Part shown: piece by piece, positions 24,832-35,900 of the stretch
Numbering within the stretch: the stretch's first letter is position 1
Layout of the letters: every line of letters starts with the position of its first letter
Assembly (NCBI GenBank): GCA_945787735.1
Contig: CALZIQ010000005.1
Span: 9,366 to 54,853 of the forward strand
Origin: an uncultured Chromatiaceae bacterium
GTDB taxonomy: Bacteria; Pseudomonadota; Gammaproteobacteria; Tenderiales; Tenderiaceae
Length of the DNA stretch: 45,488 bases
Reading direction: 5' to 3'
Program-made: the position numbers and the translations under genes
The notes under the pieces: generated by a model
Seen by the model: only the letters and a program-made list of their open reading frames with translations
The model's database searches: none
What the model was told of the DNA's origin: nothing

Positions 24832-26448
24832 TCAGTATTTAAATTTGGCTAGCAGCGTTTTCAGCTCTGAAACCACACCCAGCAAGCTATCTCCAGCTTG
24901 TGTCAGAGAGTTCATTTCGACTAATGTCTGATCAGAGACCTGGCGTATATTCACTACGCTGCGATTGATTTCTTCAGACACTGCACCCTGCTCTTCGGCA
25001 GCACTGGCGATCTGGATGTTCATCTCGCTGATATTGCTCACCTCGGTGGTAATCACCTGTAAGGCATCGCCTGCCGCTTGGGCCTGCTGCACACTGGAAT
25101 TGGCCTTTTCTTGGCTGTGCTCCATGGCCGAGACTGCCTGCTTGGCACTGGACTGTAATTGTTGAATGGTAGTTTGAATCTCGGTTGTTGAATCCTGGGT
25201 TCGTTTTGCCAACGCCCGCACCTCATCAGCCACAACGGCAAAACCACGCCCCTGCTCACCCGCTCGGGCCGCTTCAATAGCAGCGTTCAGTGCCAGCAAA
25301 TTGGTCTGCTCGGCAATATCGCTAATCACATTCGAGACCTGGCTGATAGTACCAGTATGGGTTTCGACAGAATTAATCACTGCAGCGGCCTGTTCAATCT
25401 CATCAGCCAGGTTTTTTATCACTGCGATGGTTTGCTGCACCACACCTTGGCCATTCTGAGACTGCTCATCCGCCTGGGTGGCAGAATCTGCTGCCGTCAC
25501 TGCATTTTTTGCCACCTCGTTGATGGTGGCACTCATTTCATCAATCGCTGTCGCAACCTGGTCTGTCTCGGCCTGCTGCCTGTTCATTACCTCCTGCGTA
25601 CTGACAGTCGTTGCCTTGAGTTGATCCGAGGTGGCAGCAAGATTTTCAACTGTCTGCCCAACCATGGAAACCTCTCTCTGAATCTTAGTGACAAAGACAT
25701 TGGTGTATTCCGCTAGCTCACCCAATTCGCCAATGGCTTTATTCGGAAGACGTTTAGTCAAATCACCCTCACCCTCAGCAAGATCTTTAAACATCATGAC
25801 TGTCCGACATAACGGCTTGATGATGACAGTTCGGATAGTAACAAATAGAGCGATCAACCCTAGGCCATACAACAATGAAAAACCTAACACCATCTGGCGG
25901 CTCACCACTGCCTGCTGTTCAAGAAAAGCCTCCTGTTTTCTCACAGCGGTATTTATATCCTTGAATGCGGATTGAAAACGATCATGCAGAACAGCAGCAG
26001 CATTATCGAATGCTCCCATCAATGCATTGCCACCAATCGGTCCTTGATCGATGTATGCCTGGGCCATAGTCTTTCCTTGATTGTAGTAGCCCTCAAATGC
26101 CTGTTTGATACTGTGGTACTGATTTGCTCGGTCTGGATCTAACTGAATCAGTTCTTCTATCTTGGTACGAAATGCAACGGCATGTTTATCCGCCTCATCA
26201 AAACCATCGTTGAGTCCATCCAGTCCTCGTGTGGCACTGATATCTGTCAACCATTGTTGAACCTGAATAATATGTAGCTGTAATTCACGTCCTGTTTCGA
26301 GTGCCGGCAAGCTACTATTCAATAACAGCTTTGTCTCATCTTCAACAAGCGCGGTTTGTCTGAGTGTAAACGAGGCCTGCAACACTATCATTAAAGCAAC
26401 CACTATCATCAGCAAACGAAACAGTGTCTTAATTTTGAGCTTTCTCAT
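24832..26448 (-). CDS. Methyl-accepting chemotaxis protein
   Basis: The ATG at 26448 (538 residues) is preferred, with GAGG nine bases upstream; in-frame codons up to 26517 add only a short leader. TM1 lies at about 12-30, a helical periplasmic sensor domain of about 160 residues follows, and TM2 at about 185-205 leads into a HAMP domain containing [13 protein letters not shown]. The signalling domain has the conserved hairpin tip [36 protein letters not shown]. Such receptors control CheA. No che genes lie nearby, so this is an orphan receptor whose ligand cannot be read from the sequence. Confidence 0.92.
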   Translation of the reverse strand: MRKLKIKTLFRLLMIVVALMIVLQASFTLRQTALVEDETKLLLNSSLPALETGRELQLHIIQVQQWLTDISATRGLDGLNDGFDEADKHAVAFRTKIEELIQLDPDRANQYHSIKQAFEGYYNQGKTMAQAYIDQGPIGGNALMGAFDNAAAVLHDRFQSAFKDINTAVRKQEAFLEQQAVVSRQMVLGFSLLYGLGLIALFVTIRTVIIKPLCRTVMMFKDLAEGEGDLTKRLPNKAIGELGELAEYTNVFVTKIQREVSMVGQTVENLAATSDQLKATTVSTQEVMNRQQAETDQVATAIDEMSATINEVAKNAVTAADSATQADEQSQNGQGVVQQTIAVIKNLADEIEQAAAVINSVETHTGTISQVSNVISDIAEQTNLLALNAAIEAARAGEQGRGFAVVADEVRALAKRTQDSTTEIQTTIQQLQSSAKQAVSAMEHSQEKANSSVQQAQAAGDALQVITTEVSNISEMNIQIASAAEEQGAVSEEINRSVVNIRQVSDQTLVEMNSLTQAGDSLLGVVSELKTLLAKFKY

Positions 26449-26741
26449 TACTTCCAACCTCATTCCTAAGCAAACAAAACACTCTATATAAAAATGGTTT
26501 ATAAGATTATAATGCATGCTGCATCTAGACTAGGTTGTCGGTCGGAATCATGCCAACTTTAAATACCCTCAGAAGTGTAAGGAGGTTTTTGCGCTAGGCC
26601 ACAAGCGTAAAAAAGTAGTTTATTAGCCAAACATTGAAATTTGGTGCCGAGAGCAAGTCCAGATTATCTGATTGCTTCTGCTGATGACCGAAATGGAATC
26701 AGTATCACTCAAACCAGAACAAATGCTTGTCCCCGTTCGCA

Positions 26742-26975
26742 TCACGCCTTTTCCAAGATATATATAAACTTGTCGGCATTACTGGAACTCTCAAGCAGGC
26801 GATGACCTGTCTGGGCGGCAAAGGCGGCAATATCGGATTTTGAGCCCGGGTCTGTTGCTATCATCCGAATGCGCTGACCACTCTGCATGGCCTTAAGCGC
26901 CTGCTTAAGCTTCAGGATAGGCATTGGGCAGTTCAATCCGCTAGTATCAAGTTCTTTATCCACATCTTGGCGCAT
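26742..26975 (-). CDS. tusA: TusA/SirA-family sulfur carrier protein
   Basis: The 77-residue protein has the family motif LDTSGLNCPMPILKLK. Cys16 in CPMP is the persulfide-carrying residue. The rest (ATDPGSKSDIAAFAAQTGH) matches the TusA fold and length. TusA relays sulfur in tRNA 2-thiouridine synthesis, but several paralogues exist, so the exact partner is uncertain. AAGG lies nine bases before the ATG. It is divergent from bepA, an arrangement I know from other gammaproteobacteria. Confidence 0.85.
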   Translation of the reverse strand: MRQDVDKELDTSGLNCPMPILKLKQALKAMQSGQRIRMIATDPGSKSDIAAFAAQTGHRLLESSSNADKFIYILEKA

Positions 26976-27084
26976 ATAGCTGGCCTTCTAATTACAAAAA
27001 TACAGAAATGAACCGGCGATGATATCATCCTGTCTAACCCAAAACATCACTCTACGTACGCAATAATAAAATCACTACCTTAGG

Positions 27085-28545
27085 ATGACTTTACCTAGAT
27101 TATTCATAACGTTAATGCTTGTTTTTAGCGCAATCACTCCGTTAAAAAATATGGCCTCCGAACTGCCTGACTTGGGCGATCCCTCCTCCACCATCCTATC
27201 TCCGGAGGAGGATTATCGCTTCGGCCAGGCCTTTATGCGCAGTTTGCGCCAAAATGTTGAGATTATCGAAGACCCCGAGTTGACTGCCTATATCAATTCG
27301 TTGGGATACCGCCTGCTCTCTGCCGCGGGCAGCACCTTGTCTTTCAACTTCTTCATCGTCAATGATCCGTCCATCAACGCCTTTGCCGGCCCCGGCGGGC
27401 ATATCGGTATTCACTCGGGGCTGATACTGGCCGCCGAGACAGAAGGCGAATTGGCGGCCGTTATGGCGCACGAAATCGCTCACGTCACCCAGCGCCATCT
27501 GGCACGTGCCTTTCAAAAGGCCTCAACAGTGCAGCTTCAAACAGCTGCCGCGATTCTAGCAGCCATCATCCTCGGCTCCCCCGAACTCAGTACCGCTATG
27601 ATCACTACCGCGGCGGCAGGCAACATACAGCAGCAACTCAACTTTACCCGCAGCCATGAAAAAGAGGCGGATCGTGTCGGCATCGACATCCTCACCAATT
27701 CAGGTTTTGATGCCAGCAACATGCCGGCCTTTTTTAGCCGCTTGCAAGAGGCCTACCGTTATATGGAAAGCAACCTACCTGAACTGCTGCGTACCCACCC
27801 AGTCACCCCCAATCGCATTGCGGACTCACAAAATAGAGCAGCGCAATACCCTAAGATTAAAGAGCAACCATCACAAAGCTTTTCCTTTATCCAGGCAAAA
27901 CTGTATTCGATAGATAGCATTAAACATGGCGATCGATTGAAGGAAATAGAAGCCCTACTTGATCAGGGCAAACCACTCTCAGTGGCACAGCAATATGAAT
28001 ATGCTCTGTTTCAGCATAAACTGGGCAAGCTGGATCTGGCTGAACACTACAGCCAAACATTGCTGAAGAGTGCGCCAGAAAGCGCACCTCTTATTGCTTT
28101 ACAAGCCCAGATAGAAATTGACAGAAACGATACCGAGAAAGCCACCGACCGATTACAAAAGGCCTTGCTGCTGTTCCCCTATCATCCACAATTAAGTGTA
28201 TTGCATGTCAAGGCACTACTGCAAAGTGGTCAGCCTAGAAAGGCCACAGAAACAATACGCGCGCTAATTCAGCAACAACAGCAATTCGCCCTGCCCTCGT
28301 ATTATCAGCTGTTAGCCAAAGCAGAAATGGCTGCTCAGCGCAACAGCAGTGCTTATATGGCACTGGCTGACTACTACTACATGATTGGCCAGACACGTAC
28401 CGCCATCGACCAACTTGAAACGGCCTTAAGCCAAAGCCAAAACGACAAAAGCTTTCAAACGGAACGAATTAAATCACAGCTTGCCAAGCTCAAAAACGAA
28501 GCGCTGGAAGAGCAGCGCATAGAAAAAACATCTGAACTCAATTAA
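27085..28545 (+). CDS. bepA: BepA-like M48 metalloprotease/chaperone with TPR domain
   Basis: The 486-residue protein has a short signal peptide. The M48 catalytic motif HEIAH is at residues 129-133 (zinc His129 and His133, catalytic Glu130), and the third ligand lies in the HEKEAD segment (191-196). INAFAGPGGHIGIHSGLI is typical of YfgC/BepA. Residues from about 285 form TPR-like helices (L.LAEHY.Q.LLKSAPES and similar). BepA acts in the periplasm on outer-membrane protein assembly, maturing or degrading LptD. Length and domain order match the family. The LPP20-type lipoprotein gene follows after about 95 bases and may be co-expressed. Confidence 0.9.
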   Translation: MTLPRLFITLMLVFSAITPLKNMASELPDLGDPSSTILSPEEDYRFGQAFMRSLRQNVEIIEDPELTAYINSLGYRLLSAAGSTLSFNFFIVNDPSINAFAGPGGHIGIHSGLILAAETEGELAAVMAHEIAHVTQRHLARAFQKASTVQLQTAAAILAAIILGSPELSTAMITTAAAGNIQQQLNFTRSHEKEADRVGIDILTNSGFDASNMPAFFSRLQEAYRYMESNLPELLRTHPVTPNRIADSQNRAAQYPKIKEQPSQSFSFIQAKLYSIDSIKHGDRLKEIEALLDQGKPLSVAQQYEYALFQHKLGKLDLAEHYSQTLLKSAPESAPLIALQAQIEIDRNDTEKATDRLQKALLLFPYHPQLSVLHVKALLQSGQPRKATETIRALIQQQQQFALPSYYQLLAKAEMAAQRNSSAYMALADYYYMIGQTRTAIDQLETALSQSQNDKSFQTERIKSQLAKLKNEALEEQRIEKTSELN

Positions 28546-28639
28546 TCATTGACCCAGAAGGGCAATGAATTTAACTTAAACAGTTATTACTAAAACAATT
28601 ATCAAACGGCTTAAACACACATAAACAGGGAGGGGAATA

Positions 28640-29743
28640 ATGGCCAGAATCACAGCAGCGTTAATGCTCGCTGCCGCCATTATCAGTGCAGGTTGCGCAA
28701 CAACACCAGGCGAAAAGTCAGACAAAACCAGACAACAGGCAGCACTAGACAACAGTGAACAAACAACAGGCTCAGTCAACACTAAGCTAAAATCAGGACC
28801 ACAACCTGAATGGGTCAGTGGCGACATCAATCAGTACCCCCGTGTCCAATACATCACCAGCCGTACCCAAGCCAAAAGCATGGCCGAAGCAGACAGACAG
28901 GCACTGGCCAACATCAGCAATCTGTATATGGTCGATACCAAACAGTTCGACATGAGCACTCAGCAGGCGCTTGATGCCGCCGATTACGAACTCAACACCA
29001 CACATCAGAAAGAAACCGCACAAACTGTTGCTGCGCCTGAAGTAAAGCGTGTGCTAGAGAGTATCGAAATTGTAGATCAATGGTTTGATGCCAACACAGG
29101 TACATATCATTCACTTGCCGCCATGCCGCGTAATACCGGCAAAGGGTTTCTGCAAAATCAAATCGAGCTTCTGGATGAAAAGACTCGGGAGCACATGAAT
29201 CAGGCCCGCAGCAACCCCGACCCCTTTATTCAGGCAGGCAGAATCGCCATGGCTTGGCGCTGTCAACAGTTGCGCAGTAAGTTACAAGATTCCATGCGTG
29301 TGGCCGACCTCACTGGCCGCGGCATAGAACCAGAATTCGATATCAAGCTACTGCGCCAAGATGTCGACAATCTGCTCACCACTCTGCAGATCGAAGCCAG
29401 TGCACTCGAAGATGACGAAGACGCCCAACAGATAGTCGCAATTCTAAAAGGCGGCCTTAAAGTAGCCGGCCTGGAACCCACAACAGAATATGCAGACTAC
29501 ATCATGCGCGGCTCAATGGAAACCGCCATCGTCGGCGAGCGCGATGGTTGGGCTGTCGGATACGGCCAGCTTAAACTAGTGCTTGCTGACAAGGTCACCG
29601 GCGAGCTGCGCGGCACTACCACGTGGGAAGTGGAAGTACCCGGCCTGAATGAAAATCACGCTATCCGGCGTGTCTACGAAAAAACCGAATACATGCTCAA
29701 GGTGAGAATGCGTGATGTGTTAATGGAAATGGCGATGCAGTAG
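28640..29743 (+). CDS. LPP20-type lipoprotein
   Basis: The 367-residue protein has a strong GGGAGGGG before the ATG and a lipoprotein signal with lipobox ISAGC. Residues about 55-160 resemble the LPP20 domain: P.W.....YPRVQYITS, a conserved Ala-rich helix (AEADRQALANIS) and the VLESIEIVDQWFD...Y..LAAMPR strand pair. The C-terminal half is a mixed domain with YIMRGSMETAI....GWAVGYGQ, likely a second beta-rich module. The residue after Cys is Ala, so outer-membrane localisation is expected. The role is unknown; related proteins occur in envelope and motility loci. Confidence 0.75.
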   Translation: MARITAALMLAAAIISAGCATTPGEKSDKTRQQAALDNSEQTTGSVNTKLKSGPQPEWVSGDINQYPRVQYITSRTQAKSMAEADRQALANISNLYMVDTKQFDMSTQQALDAADYELNTTHQKETAQTVAAPEVKRVLESIEIVDQWFDANTGTYHSLAAMPRNTGKGFLQNQIELLDEKTREHMNQARSNPDPFIQAGRIAMAWRCQQLRSKLQDSMRVADLTGRGIEPEFDIKLLRQDVDNLLTTLQIEASALEDDEDAQQIVAILKGGLKVAGLEPTTEYADYIMRGSMETAIVGERDGWAVGYGQLKLVLADKVTGELRGTTTWEVEVPGLNENHAIRRVYEKTEYMLKVRMRDVLMEMAMQ

Positions 29744-29892
29744 TCAGGGGAAGTTCAACTTATTCTGACTCAACTACAAAGCCTGAGGTTAACGTCAATA
29801 GCAGCAAACCAGAATACCGCTATCGTTCAACGAACTTCCACGTGGTGGCGTCACTGAGAAAATAATCCTTTATTCTGCGCGCTGCAACTAGT

Positions 29893-30771
29893 CTATTCTC
29901 GCTGCGGACTAATCGATCCCGCCTCTCTGAAAGGTAAGGCGATGTTTTTTAGCATCGGCAGACTGGTGTCCATATTCATGTTACCGACAAGCTGATACTC
30001 AAGTGGGTTTTGCTTCGACAGCATTTCAGCCAATGTTCGCCCCATATCGAGAAAATTTAGATGCAGTGGTACATTAACCTGGCTGGTCGCACTTTCGGCC
30101 AGTGAAATCGTTTTTGTCTCTTGACTCTTCAGCCAGTGTTTACCGTTAATAATAAGGTCATAACCCAGGTCGCGAATATCAATTCCAAAAGCGTTGGGAT
30201 TATTCAGGTTCAAACCAATTTCAACATCTGCACCTGTTAATCCTAGGCTTTTGATATTGATGCCACCAAGACTAATTTTGGGCAACTGAGGCACCGGGAC
30301 TTGGCCCGTCTTTTCTGCCGGAACACGTGTTATTCCCATAAGTGGCAAATCTATCAGCGCATCGGTCTTGATTGAGTAATCCAAGGTCTTGCTGTTAGAC
30401 AGGTTTTTAACCGACTCAAAGATATCAGCGAACTTAAGTACCAGAGGCAGTTTGACCTGGCTAGTTTGATTGGCAGCAATCTTCACACCTTCACGTTGTT
30501 CTCCCGCCAGTAACTGCTGACCATTAACAAGAAAGTTATAATCAAGACCCGCAAGCTGGACTGGAATCGGATTTGGGTTATTGACATCAAGCGTAAACTC
30601 GAGCTTGGCTTGGTCGAAGGAGATTCCGGTAATGCGAGTATCACTCACTGATACGGTCGGTTTGTCGATGTTGGCCAGTTGCATGGCCTGATCCAGGTTT
30701 GAGCAGGCTGTCGACAGAATCAATACAACAAAACCAAACATCAACTTTTTCATTTTCACACGCTCTAGCAT
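29893..30771 (-). CDS. LEA14-like (LEA type 2) lipoprotein
   Basis: The start at 30771 is supported by GAGAGG nine bases upstream. The 292 residues begin with a lipoprotein signal with lipobox LSTAC. Two successive LEA type 2/WHy-like domains follow. Each carries the pattern F.L.VNNPNP....L.(Y/D)..NG...L....... and a (V/I).(V/L)PL.L.F strand: first at about 40-130, second at about 165-275 with LNLNNPNAFGI. These immunoglobulin-like domains are linked to desiccation or stress protection in plants; their bacterial role is unclear. It is convergent with the LPP20 gene. Confidence 0.82.
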   Translation of the reverse strand: MLERVKMKKLMFGFVVLILSTACSNLDQAMQLANIDKPTVSVSDTRITGISFDQAKLEFTLDVNNPNPIPVQLAGLDYNFLVNGQQLLAGEQREGVKIAANQTSQVKLPLVLKFADIFESVKNLSNSKTLDYSIKTDALIDLPLMGITRVPAEKTGQVPVPQLPKISLGGINIKSLGLTGADVEIGLNLNNPNAFGIDIRDLGYDLIINGKHWLKSQETKTISLAESATSQVNVPLHLNFLDMGRTLAEMLSKQNPLEYQLVGNMNMDTSLPMLKNIALPFREAGSISPQRE

Positions 30772-31237
30772 TATGTTTTACCTCTCATTTCAGCTGAGAC
30801 ACGGGGCATTTCTGGATTACCCATTCTTTTGATAAGCCTAAGAACGTATCTATTTCAGCATCTCAACCATGAAAATCACAACTATCATTTAGGTCATTGT
30901 AATATCATCCCAAGCGTGTGAATACAAAATAAGTTTAAAACTTGCGTTTTCAGGCATGCCATTTATTTCGGCTAGGCCATAAGTATGAACTTGAATATTT
31001 CATAGATACTTGTCGATCCGCCATTGGGGCTGCAACGATACTAGGGATGTGATTAAGTGTGCGGATGAGTGGTGAGGTGGAGGATAACTATAAATTCGAG
31101 TGAACTGCAAATTCACCTGCTCGCCAAATGCTTTATAATCGCATGTCATTCGGTTGAGACAGCTAGAATGACCTTTGTCTCCCTATCTTAGATGCTCACT
31201 TAACGATGCTGTTCTTCTGGGGAGGTAAGAAATATAT
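30772..31237. other. Intergenic spacer between the LEA14-like and DUF1232-like genes
   Basis: It holds the divergent upstream regions of both genes. I see no convincing gene, RNA or terminator in it. Confidence 0.5.
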
Positions 31238-31504
31238 TTGACCGCACAGAGAGTATCGAGTGATTGGACATTACCCATGCTAAAGAACATTGTTGTCATT
31301 GTGATCGGGTTATTATCAATATTGTATTTGCTCAATCCGGGCGCGGGCGTATTTGAACTAATCCCGGACAATATCCCTGGACTCGGAAACCTGGATGAGG
31401 CTACAGCGGTCGTGCTGCTACTTTCTTGTTTGAGATACTTCGGCGTTGACATCACCAATGTCTTCAGGAAGAAAAATAGCCGCGACATTGTAAAAAAGGA
31501 TTAG
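31238..31504 (+). CDS. Small DUF1232-like membrane protein
   Basis: This 88-residue frame starts with TTG at 31238, with a strong GGGGAGGT about eleven bases upstream. The alternative ATG at 31277 has no ribosome site but fits a shorter 75-residue version. One hydrophobic helix (VVIVIGLLSILYLL) precedes NPGAGVFELIPDNIPGLGNLDEATAVVLLLS. That stretch matches the DUF1232/YkvA core, where P-D-(L)IPD-IP-LG-LD is conserved. A basic tail follows (RKKNSRDIVKKD). The function of the family is unknown. Confidence 0.7.
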   Translation: MTAQRVSSDWTLPMLKNIVVIVIGLLSILYLLNPGAGVFELIPDNIPGLGNLDEATAVVLLLSCLRYFGVDITNVFRKKNSRDIVKKD

Positions 31505-31795
31505 CTTACGGCTGTTTACGTCCAGAATCTCATCCATGCGGGGAACTCAAGCACCCTTTGATAACGCTACCATGAATAAGCGCAGGTGTGTATTGCATGG
31601 CGCAGAAAACGATCTGAATCCGCCATTCGCATATTCCACTCCAGACGAGAATTGCAGTTACTTGAGCTGTAGTAGCGCAGATCGGATACAATCTGACAGT
31701 TACTGATTTCTAGTCAGTGCCTGTCTATTTAGATTTGAGCTACTACAATTCAAACTGTTAACACCAGATATTACATTAACTCTTTCCCAAATTTT

Positions 31796-32896
31796 CTACA
31801 GCTCTGTTTCTTCATCACCAAATTGCAGAGCGATAGATCTAAACTCCTCGTTTATCTTCTGGAAAGCATCGGCTATATCGGGATCAAAGTGATTCCCTCT
31901 GCCTTCTGCAATGATGGCTACGGCTTTTTCGTGGGGGAAGGGCGGCTTATAGACCCGGCGGCTAATTAACGCATCATAGACGTCAGCGACTGCCATTAAA
32001 CGTGCAGCAAGGGGAATCTCATCACCCTTTAGACTCTCAGGATAGCCACTGCCATCCCACTTTTCATGATGCCCGTAGGCAATCTCGCGAGCATAGCGGA
32101 GAAATGAGCTCTCTTGAGGGAGCATCTTCTCAGCCTCAAGAATCGCATCGCGGCCATAGAGGGCATGTTTACGCATTACAACCCATTCTTCGTCATCTAA
32201 TGGTCCGGGTTTGAGTAGAATGCTGTCGGGTACACCGACCTTTCCGATATCATGCAACGGTGCAGATGAGTACATGAGTTTAATGTTATCGCTAGTGAGT
32301 TCATCCGCGAAGCGAGGATGTTTACGTAGTGTCTTTGCAAGCAGGCGCACATAGTGTTGAGTGCGGCGAATATGGTTACCTGTTTCGTTATCGCGCGTTT
32401 CAGCCAAGCTAGACATGGCGAATATGGTGGCTTGCTGTGTATCCGCTAATTCTCGTGTACGCTCGGCAACGAGGGTTTCGAGATGTTCGTTTTGACTCTC
32501 TAGTGCATCCCGTGCAACTTTAATGAATAAATGAGTTTTGATTCGCGCTAACAGAATAGGCGGACTAATGGGTTTGGTAATATAATCGACGGCGCCAATT
32601 TCTAACCCGCGCTGCTCATCGTCTGGCTGCCTCTTAGCGGAGACAAATATCACAGGAATATTCGCGGTACCTGGATTGCTTTTCAGACGCTCACAAACCT
32701 CATAGCCATCCATGTCGGGCATCATGATATCGAGCAAGATGAGCTGTGGTGGCTCAGGTGCGGCGGCAAGCTGCAAGGCTCGTTGGCCATTGTTCGCAAA
32801 TATTGTGTGATAGAAAGGTTTGAGCAGCTCTCGCATAAGCGTAAGATTATCGCTGGTGTCATCAACAACTAGAATGCTTGGTCGATCGTCATTCAT
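31796..32896 (-). CDS. Response regulator with HD-GYP c-di-GMP phosphodiesterase domain
   Basis: The ATG at 32896 is preferred (366 residues, GAGGAAAG just upstream). Residues 8-125 form a receiver with the acidic pair Asp12-Asp13, phospho-acceptor Asp56 in LLDIMMPDMDG, and the conserved Lys in TKP. A coiled linker leads to an HD-GYP domain (about 165-350). It shows the HD motif in APLHDIGKVGVPD, a HALYGRDAI segment, and GYP in HHEKWDGSGYP. HD-GYP enzymes hydrolyse c-di-GMP, so phosphorylation by the upstream hybrid kinase probably controls its activity. It begins 25 bases after the kinase gene. Confidence 0.93.
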   Translation of the reverse strand: MNDDRPSILVVDDTSDNLTLMRELLKPFYHTIFANNGQRALQLAAAPEPPQLILLDIMMPDMDGYEVCERLKSNPGTANIPVIFVSAKRQPDDEQRGLEIGAVDYITKPISPPILLARIKTHLFIKVARDALESQNEHLETLVAERTRELADTQQATIFAMSSLAETRDNETGNHIRRTQHYVRLLAKTLRKHPRFADELTSDNIKLMYSSAPLHDIGKVGVPDSILLKPGPLDDEEWVVMRKHALYGRDAILEAEKMLPQESSFLRYAREIAYGHHEKWDGSGYPESLKGDEIPLAARLMAVADVYDALISRRVYKPPFPHEKAVAIIAEGRGNHFDPDIADAFQKINEEFRSIALQFGDEETEL

Positions 32897-32921
32897 GGTC
32901 TTTCCTCTGTATATCGTGCAT

Positions 32922-35900
32922 TCATAGTGCGAAGCCGCGCTCATTCGCTAGCGTTTGAAGACAATGCTGAGCCTCATCGAGGGCGAAGGTCTCGAATGCA
33001 TCAGACAGCTTGTCATAATCGTTGTCTGACAAGCAGTGCTGAAATAGCTCGTTATTTTTCTCAAACAGGTCAATTGCATCGCCATCGCCGTTTGCACACA
33101 GTGTTAGTAAAGTTTGCGTATGCTCCTTGAGCATTTTGTTGTCCACTTGGAGTGGCGTAGACACTACGTTTTCAGGTGTTGGCATTGACTCTTTAAGGTC
33201 AGCTAGCAAGGGTTCAAGCTGCTGTGACAGGTCCTCAAGTTTTGCTTCGATACTAGCGTTTGAAACGGAGTTGCGCAGCGCATCTTCTAACAATGCAGCG
33301 CAGACAGAGACTTCTTTTGCGCCCAGGTTACCGCCTAGGCCATGAAGGGTGTGTGCAAGGCGCTCCGCTGTATGATGATCTGAATGATCGATTGCTTGTC
33401 TAATTTTCGGTAGCACATCCGCCTGGTCGACCACAAATTGGCGCAGCAGCTTGAGATAAAGCGTTCTATTGCCGGCTACGTGACTCAGCCCCGCATTTAC
33501 GTCAAGTCGAGGGGACTGAGGCAATTGCTCAGACACTGACTCAGCGGGCGCAGCCAGTGCCTCAATCATTGAGTTATCACCTTCCGGGGCCTTGTACAAA
33601 TTGTGCAACAGGCTATACAGTGCTTCTGGCGCCACGGGTTTAGTGATATGGCCATTCATACCTTCCTCGCTGCATCTTTTTCGTTCTTCCAACATTGCAT
33701 GCGCTGTCATCGCGATGATCGGCAGATCATCGAATTGTGGTTTTTGGCGTATTATTAATGTGGCTTCATGGCCATCCATTACAGGCATTTGCAGATCCAT
33801 CAATACCACGTCAAACGCCATTGGCCCCTTGTCTTCAAGCGTTGCGATAGCCTCTTTACCGTTGTTGGTTATCGTCACCTTGGCGCCTTGCATTTCAAGT
33901 AACTCCTGAGCGATTTGCTGATTAATCGAATTATCTTCAACCAATAAGACTTGCATATTTCTAAGCCGCCCCTGAGAGACATTTATCTGTTTCCGGGGCA
34001 ATTTTTCCTGTTCAGAAAACAAGGAGATTACGGCGTCAATCAATTTAGATGGATTGATGGGTTTTTCAACGACGATATCAATATTATCTAACTGTTCTAT
34101 TGGAACAATGTTTGGTGCATCGGGTTGATAAGCAACCATTATCTTGCAAGATTTCTCGGGATCCAATTGTTCGACGACGTCTTGGACCACCTGGTCGGCA
34201 GGGCGTCCACACAAGGGATGATTGATAAGTACAAGATCAAACGGTTGGCCACGCTCGTTGGCGAATATTATTTGTCTCAGCGTTTCTTGATCGTTTTCAG
34301 CCATCACCAGATCAACGGGTAAGGGTGATAAAGTTTGAATGACAGCCTGATTTGAGCTCAGACGGCCATCCGCCACCAGGAAGCGCAGTCCCTGGATGGC
34401 TGGAGATATGACACATGTATCGTGCTGCATTTCTGAGACGCCAAACCACGCCGTAAAACTGAAAGTGCTGCCCTGACCTGGCGAGCTGACGACATCGAAT
34501 TCTCCGTTCATCATCTCGACCAATTGTTTCGAGATCGTCAGGCCGAGGCCAGTACCACCATAACGCCGTGTCGTTGAGCCGTCGGCTTGAGAGAAGGCCT
34601 TAAACAAACCCTTGACCTGCTCGGGCATCATACCTATGCCACAGTCTGTTACTGCGACCTTCACTTTAACACGAGCGTCGTCACGTGCCTCACACATGAT
34701 GCTAATCGTTATGTCGCCGTTGTCGGTAAATTTAACCGCGTTAGAGACTAGATTAGTGATAACTTGACCAAGTCTCAGGGGGTCGCCTACCAACCCGTTA
34801 GAAACATCGGGGGCGACGTTAATCAAAATCTCTAAGTTCTTTTTAGCCGCAAGAGGCGAGACCACTGTAACAACGTTATCGAGTACCTCGCTTAACGTGA
34901 AAGGCGTATGCTCAATGTTTAGTTTACCTGCCTCAATCTTTGAAAAATCCAGAATGTCGTTGATGATGCCCAGCAAGGCGTTGCCTGCACCATGTATTTT
35001 TTTCACGTAATCACGTTGTCGTTTCGACAGATCGGTCTGGAGTGCCAAATGCGACATGCCAATAATCGCATTCATCGGGGTGCGTATTTCGTGACTCATA
35101 TTGGCAAGAAACATGGATTTTGACTGACTGGCCTCTTCAGCGATAATTTTCGCCTCAATTAATTCGCTTTGCTGTTGTTTACGCTGGGTGATGTCCTGAA
35201 ATGCAACCACTGAGCCCATATGTTTGCCTGCCACGATCATGGGCTGTGATACGACGGAGGCCGGAAATCGGTGACCATCTTTACGTAGCAGTACTTCTTC
35301 ATCAGAGCGGAAGCCCTCGCCATTCAGGATACTTGCTATCATCGTATCGCTATCATCCGACTCAATATGTTCAAGGATACTTTGTATCTCGAGCCCTTTA
35401 AATTCGTCTCGGCGCCACCCCAACAGTTGCTCGCCTTCGCGATTCAAAAAGCTGCCTCGCCCCTCCGTATCGGTAACGAAGACGCCTTCGCCTAACGTCT
35501 CGGTCAAGGCTGTCAAGAAATCTTGCTGGCGCGACAAGGTTGCTTCCATTTCTTTTTGCGCGGTGATGTCGGTGCGTATGGAAATATATTGATTGGGTTT
35601 TCCGTGTTTATTTAGGAATGGAACGATAGTGGCTGACACCCAGTAGTTACCACCACCTTTAATTGAGTTTTTCATTTCGCCGTGCCAAACACCCCCGCTG
35701 GCGATCGTTCGCCACAAATTCTGGTAAAACTCCGGGCTATGTTCATCGGATTTAACTATCCGATGATTTTGTCCTATAAGTTCCTCGCGTGAATAGCCGC
35801 TGATATCACAGAAACGATCGTTAACGTATGTGATCGTTCCCTTAACGTCTGCGCTGCTAACAATGGCGTGCTGGTCGACGGCAAATTGTTGGAATTCAAG

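Noticed and set aside
31183-31488. Minus-strand frame opposite the DUF1232-like gene
   Set aside because: The plus-strand frame has a strong ribosome site and a recognisable motif; the minus frame has neither.
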